From Auanema rhodensis (Eukaryota; Nematoda; Chromadorea; Rhabditida; Rhabditidae): a DNA stretch of 64,000 bases. The DNA is taken from contig OZ059900.1 of assembly GCA_964057225.1 (NCBI GenBank), positions 3,420,501-3,484,500 on the forward strand, read 5' to 3'. Position 1 is the first letter of the stretch; each line of letters starts with the position of its first letter. Under the pieces are notes generated by a model. The model did no database searches. It was not told the origin of the DNA and saw only the letters and a program-made list of their open reading frames with translations. Shown here piece by piece: positions 58,701 through 64,000 of this stretch. The position numbers and the translations under genes are program-made.

Positions 58701-61700
58701 ATTGTGTGTTTGATTTTCAAATCTTAACGAATATGATCAAAATTTACGAGTATTACAGATTTTGTACCAAAAATCGGTGAGTATATGGTGTTAAAGGCAT
58801 AAAAACGACCATACTTAGTGTAGTAATGCTATTTGAGCGAAATTCAGTATTTAAACATCACTAGCGTTTAATTGATGACTTTTGTTGTCATAGACATTAA
58901 AACTATGTTTTTGATCATATAAATGAGCGATTTAGCCAAATTAGACTCAAAACTCGGAAATTTCAAAAATTCTTTCTATTTTCGACCTTTTTTGATCAAA
59001 ATGAATATATATCAGTGCAAACTCATAAAAATAGACTTATTTCGTGTATTATGTGTTTGATTCTCGAATCTTAACAAATATGATCAAAATTTACAAGTAT
59101 TACAGATTTTGTACCAAAAATCGGTGAGTATATGGTGTTAAAGGCATAAAAACGACCATACTTAGTGTAGTAATGCTATTTGAGCGAAAATCAGTATTTA
59201 AACATCACTAGCGTTTAATTGATGACTTTTGTTGTTATAGACAATAAAACTATGTTTTTGATCATATATATGAGCGATTTAGCCCAATTGGACTCAAAAC
59301 TCGGAAAATTCAAAAATTCTTTCTATTTTCGACCTTTTTTGATCAAAATGAATATATATCAGTGCAAACTCATAAAAATAGACTGATTTTGTTTATTGTG
59401 TGTTTGATTTTTGAATCTTAACAAATATGATCAAAATTTACGAGTATTACAGATTTTGTACCAAAAATCGGTGAGTATATGGTGCTAAAGGCATAAAAAC
59501 GACCATACTTAGTGTAGTAATGCTATTTGAGCGAAAATCAGTATTTAAACATCACTAACGTTTAATTGATGACTTTTGTTGTCATAGACAATAAAACTAT
59601 GCTTCTGATCATATATATGAGCGATTTAGCCAAATTAGACTCAAAACTCGGAAATTTCAAAAATTCTTTCTATTTTCGACCTTTTTTGATCAAAATGAAG
59701 ATATATCAGTGCAAGCTCATAAAAATAGACTGATTTTGTTTATTGTGTGTTTGATTTTTGAAACTTAACAAATATGATCAAAATTTACGAGTATTACAGA
59801 TTTTGTACCAAAAATCGGTGAGTATATGGTGTTAAGGCATAAAAACGACCATACTTAGTGTAGTAATGCTATTTGAGCGAAAATCAGTATTTAAACATCA
59901 CTAGCGTTTAATTGATGACTTTTGTTGTCATAGACAATAAAACTATGCTTCTGATCATATATATGAGCGATTTAGCCAAATTAGACTCAAAACTCGGAAA
60001 TTTCAAAAATTCTTTCTATTTTCGACCTTTTTTGATCAAAATGAATATATATCAGTGCAAGCTCATAAAAATAGACTGATTTTGTGTATTGTATGTTTGA
60101 TTCTCAAATCTTAACGAATATGATCAAAATTTACGAGTATTACAGATTTTGTACCAAAAATCGGTGAGTATATGGTGTTAAAGGCATAAAAACGACCATA
60201 CATAGTGTAGTAATGCTATTTGAGCGAAATTCAGTATTTAAACATCACTAGCGTTTAATTGATGACTTTTGTTGTTATAGACATTAAAACTATGTTTTTG
60301 ATCATATATATGAGCGATTTAGCCAAATTGGACTCAAAACTCGGAAATTTCAAAAATTATTTCTATTTTCGACCTTTTTTGATCAAAATGAATAAATATC
60401 AGTGCAAACTTGTAAAAATAGACTTATTTTGTGTATTATGTGTTTGATTCTCGAATCTTAACAAATATGATCAAAATTTACAAGTATTACAGATTTTGTA
60501 CCAAAAATCGGTGAGTATATGGTGTTAAAGGCATAAAAACGACCATACTTAGTGTAGTAATGCTATTTGAGTGAAATTCAGTGATTTAATCATTATTAGT
60601 GTATATTTGAAGACTTTTGTTATCATAGACAGTAAAACTATGCTTTTGATCATATATATGAGCGATTTAGCCCAATTCGACTCAAAACTCGGAAAATTCA
60701 AAAATTCTTTCTATTTTCGACCTTTTTTGATCAAAATGAATAAATATCAGTGCAAACTTGTAAAAATAGACTTATTTTGTGTATTATGTGTTTGATTCTC
60801 AAATCTTAACAAATATGATCAAAATTTACAAGTATTACAGATTTTGTACCAAAAATCGGTGAGTATATGGTGTTAAAGGCATAAAAACGACCATACTTAG
60901 TGTAGTAATGCTATTTGAGCGAAAATCAGTATTTAAACATCACTAGCGTTTAATTGAAGATTTTTGTTGTCATAGACAATAAAACTATGCTTCTGATCAT
61001 ATATATGAGCGATTTAGCCAAATTAGACTCAAAACTCGGAAATTTCAAAAATTCTTTCTATTTTCGACCTTTTTTGATCAAAATGAATAAATATCAGTGC
61101 AAACTCATAAAAATAGACTTATTTCGTGTATTATGTGTTTGTTTCTCGAATCTTAACGAATATGATCAAAATTTACAAGTATTACAGATTTTGTACCAAA
61201 AATCGGTGAGTATATGGTGTTAAAGGCATAAAAACGACCATACTTAGTGTAGTAATGCATTTGAGTGAAATTCAGTGATTTACACATTATTAGTGTATAT
61301 TTGAAGACTTTTGTTATCATAGACAGTAAAACTATGCTTTTGATCATATATATGAGCGATTTAGCCCAATTGGACTCAAAACTCGGAAAATTCAAAAATT
61401 CTTCTATTTTCGACCTTTTTTGATCAAAATGAATATATATCAGTGCAAACTCATAAAAATAGACTGATTTTGTTTATTGTGTGTTTGATTTTCAAATCTT
61501 AACGAATATGATCAAAATTTACGAGTATTACAGATTTTGTGCCAAAAATCGGTGAGTATATGGTGTGAAAGGCATAAAAACGACCATACTTAGTGTAATA
61601 ATGCTATTTGAGCGAAAATCAGTATTTAAACATCACTAGCGTTTAATTGATGACTTTTGTTGTCATAGACAGTAAAACTATGCTTTTGATCATATATATG

Positions 61701-64000
61701 AGCGATTTAGCCCAATTGGACTCAAAACTCGGAAAATTCAAAAATTCTTTCTATTTTCGACCTTTTTTGATCAAAATGAATATATATCAGTGCAAACTCA
61801 TAAAAATAGACTGACTTTGTTTATTGTGTGTTTGATTTTCAAATCTTAACGAATATGATCAAAATTTACGAGTATTACAGATTTTGTACCAAAAATCGGT
61901 GAGTATATGGTGTTAAAGGCATAAAAACGACCATACTTAGTGTAGTAATGCTATTTGAGCGAAATTCAGTATTTAAACATTACTAGCGTTTAATTGATGA
62001 CTTTTGTTGTTATAGACAATAAAACTATGTTTTTGATCATATATATGAGCGATTTAGCCAAATTGGACTCAAAACTCGGAAATTTCAAAAATTCTTTCTA
62101 TTTTCGACCTTTTTTGATCAAAATGAATAAATATCAGTGCAAACTTGTAAAAATAGACTTATTTTGTGTATTATGTGTTCGATTCTCGAATCTTAACAAA
62201 TATGATCAAAATTTACAAGTATTACAGATTTTGTACCAAAAATCGGTGAGTATATGGTGTTAAAGGCATAAAAACGACCATACTTAGTGTAGTAATGCTA
62301 TTTGAGTGAAATTCAGTGATTTACACATTATTAGTGTATATTTGAAGACTTTTGTTATCATAGACAGTAAAACTATGCTTTTGATCATATATATGAGCGA
62401 TTTAGCCAAATTAGACTCAAAACTCGGAAATTTCAAAAATTCTTTCTATTTTCGACCTTTTTTGATCAAAATGAATAAATATCAGTGCAAACTCGTAAAA
62501 ATAAACTTATTTCGTGTATTGTGTGTTTGATTCTCGAATCTCACCGAATATGATCAAAATTTACGAGTATCACAGATTTTGTACCAAAAATCGGTGAGTA
62601 TATGGTGTTAAAGGCATAAAAACGACTATACATAGTGTAGTAATGCTATTTGAGTGAAATTCAGTGATTAAATCATTATTAGTGTATATTTGAAGACTTT
62701 TGTTATCATAGACAGTAAAACTATGCTTTTGATCATATATATGAGCGATTTAGCCCAATTGGACTCAAAACTCGGAAAATTCAAAAATTCTTTCTATTTT
62801 CGACCTTTTTTGATCAAAATGAATATATATCAGTGCAAACTCATAAAAATAGACTGATTTTGTTTATTGTGTGTTCGATTTTCAAATCTTAACGAATATG
62901 ATCAAAATTTACGAGTATTACAGATTTTGTACCAAAAATCGGTGAGTATATGGTGTTAAAGGCATAAAAACGACCATACTTAGTGTAGTAATGCTATTTG
63001 AGCGAAAATCAGTATTTAAACATCACTAGCGTTTAATTGATGATTTTTGTTGTCATAGACAATAAAACTATGCTTCTGATCATGTATATGAGCGATTTAG
63101 CCAAATTAGACTCAAAACTCGGAAATTTCAAAAATTCTTTCTATTTTCGACCTTTTTTGATCAAAATGAATAAATATCAGTGCAAACTCGTAAAAATAGA
63201 CTGATTTTGTGTATTGTATGTTTGATTCTCAAATCTTAACGAATATGATCAAAATTTACGAGTATTACAGATTTTGTACCAAAAATCGGTGAGTATATGG
63301 TGTTAAAGGCATAAAAACGACCATACTTAGTGTAGTAATGCTATTTGAGCGAAATTCAGTATTTAAACATTACTAGCGTTTAATTGATGACTTTTGTTGT
63401 TATAGACAATAAAACTATGTTTTTGATCATATATATGAGCGATTTAGCCCAATTGGACTCAAAACTCGGAAATTTCAAAAATTCTTTCTATTTTCGACCT
63501 TTTTTGATCAAAATGAATATATATCAGTGCAAACTCATAAAAATAGACTGATTTTGTTTATTGTGTGTTTGATTTTCGAATCTTAACGAATATGATCAAA
63601 ATTTACGAGTATTACAGATTTTGTACCAAAAATCGGTGAGTATATGGTGTTAAAGGCATAAAAACGACCCTACTTAGTGTAGTAATGCTATTTGAGCGAA
63701 AATCAGTATTTAAACATCACTAGCGTTTAATTGATGTTTTTTGTTGTCATAGACAATAAAACTATGCTTCTGATCATATATATGAGCGATTTAGCCAAAT
63801 TAGACTCAAAACTCGGAAATTTCAAAAATTCTTTCTATTTTCGACCTTTTTTGATCAAAATGAATATATATCAGTGCAAGCTCATAAAAATAGACTGATT
63901 TTGTGTATTGTATGTTTGATTCTTAAATCTTAACGAATATGATCAAAATTTACAAGTATTACAGATTTTGTACCAAAAATCGGTGAGTATATGGTGTTAA

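Larger units (their letters stand above)
50329..64000 (+). repeat. Satellite array, segment 5 (about 39.4 monomers, continues past the window)
   Basis: The 347-bp array runs to the last base of the window. The part at about 50.90-54.1 kb repeats 35.79-39.0 kb at an offset of 15105. A 7-monomer tandem duplication follows at 53.9-58.7 kb. The final part (about 60.25-64 kb) again contains B-class monomers near 60571, 61275, 62306 and 62648 and a CATGTATATG variant near 63081. No gene or unrelated insertion is seen. Confidence 0.97.

Noticed and set aside
1-64000. A novel multi-gene defence or metabolic system
   Set aside because: No coding sequence other than mariner transposase is supported on either strand. 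The unusual content of the window is its repeat architecture.
1-64000. tRNA, rRNA or structured RNA genes
   Set aside because: No cloverleaf-forming segment, A/B box pair with T-run, or conserved rRNA segment was recognised. The palindromes in the monomer are short and AT-rich.

Overview
This window is almost entirely one tandem satellite DNA array. An AT-rich monomer of about 347 bp repeats head-to-tail, in the same orientation, from the first to the last base, giving roughly 169 monomers. Four copies of a mariner-family DNA transposon interrupt it. The only credible protein-coding genes are the four mariner transposase genes, all on the minus strand. I see no host gene, rRNA, tRNA, CRISPR array or prokaryotic feature. 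Mariner elements and a long satellite with higher-order structure point to an animal genome, probably an invertebrate, and to a centromeric, pericentromeric or other heterochromatic block. I cannot name the species from the sequence.

Layout. 1-24976: about 72 satellite monomers. 24977-26280: mariner copy 1. 26281-32532: 18 monomers. 32533-33834: mariner copy 2. 33835-44249: 30 monomers. 44250-45548: mariner copy 3. 45549-49025: 10 monomers. 49026-50328: mariner copy 4. 50329-64000: about 39.4 monomers, running off the end. The array therefore extends beyond both edges.

The array has nested structure. Monomers fall into recognisable subtypes: a common A class, a 348-bp B class with a diverged 60-bp segment, a 346-bp class missing one A, and others. 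Blocks of monomers are themselves duplicated in tandem: a 12-monomer block (4167-bp offset), a 17-monomer block (5901 bp), a 13-monomer block (4509 bp), and 5-, 6- and 7-monomer blocks. Some copies carry short patches of another subtype, as expected from unequal exchange and gene conversion.

All four mariners lie at exactly the same TA within the monomer and in the same orientation. Each is followed, 261 bp past its right end, by the same private 6-bp insertion in the neighbouring satellite monomer. The simplest reading is one insertion that was then amplified as part of the satellite, not four transpositions. Three copies encode an apparently intact 338-residue DD34D transposase. The third has lost one codon between the second and third catalytic aspartates (DD33D) and is probably defective. 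The short 60-100 codon open frames that recur in every few monomers are by-products of the repeat and are not annotated as genes.
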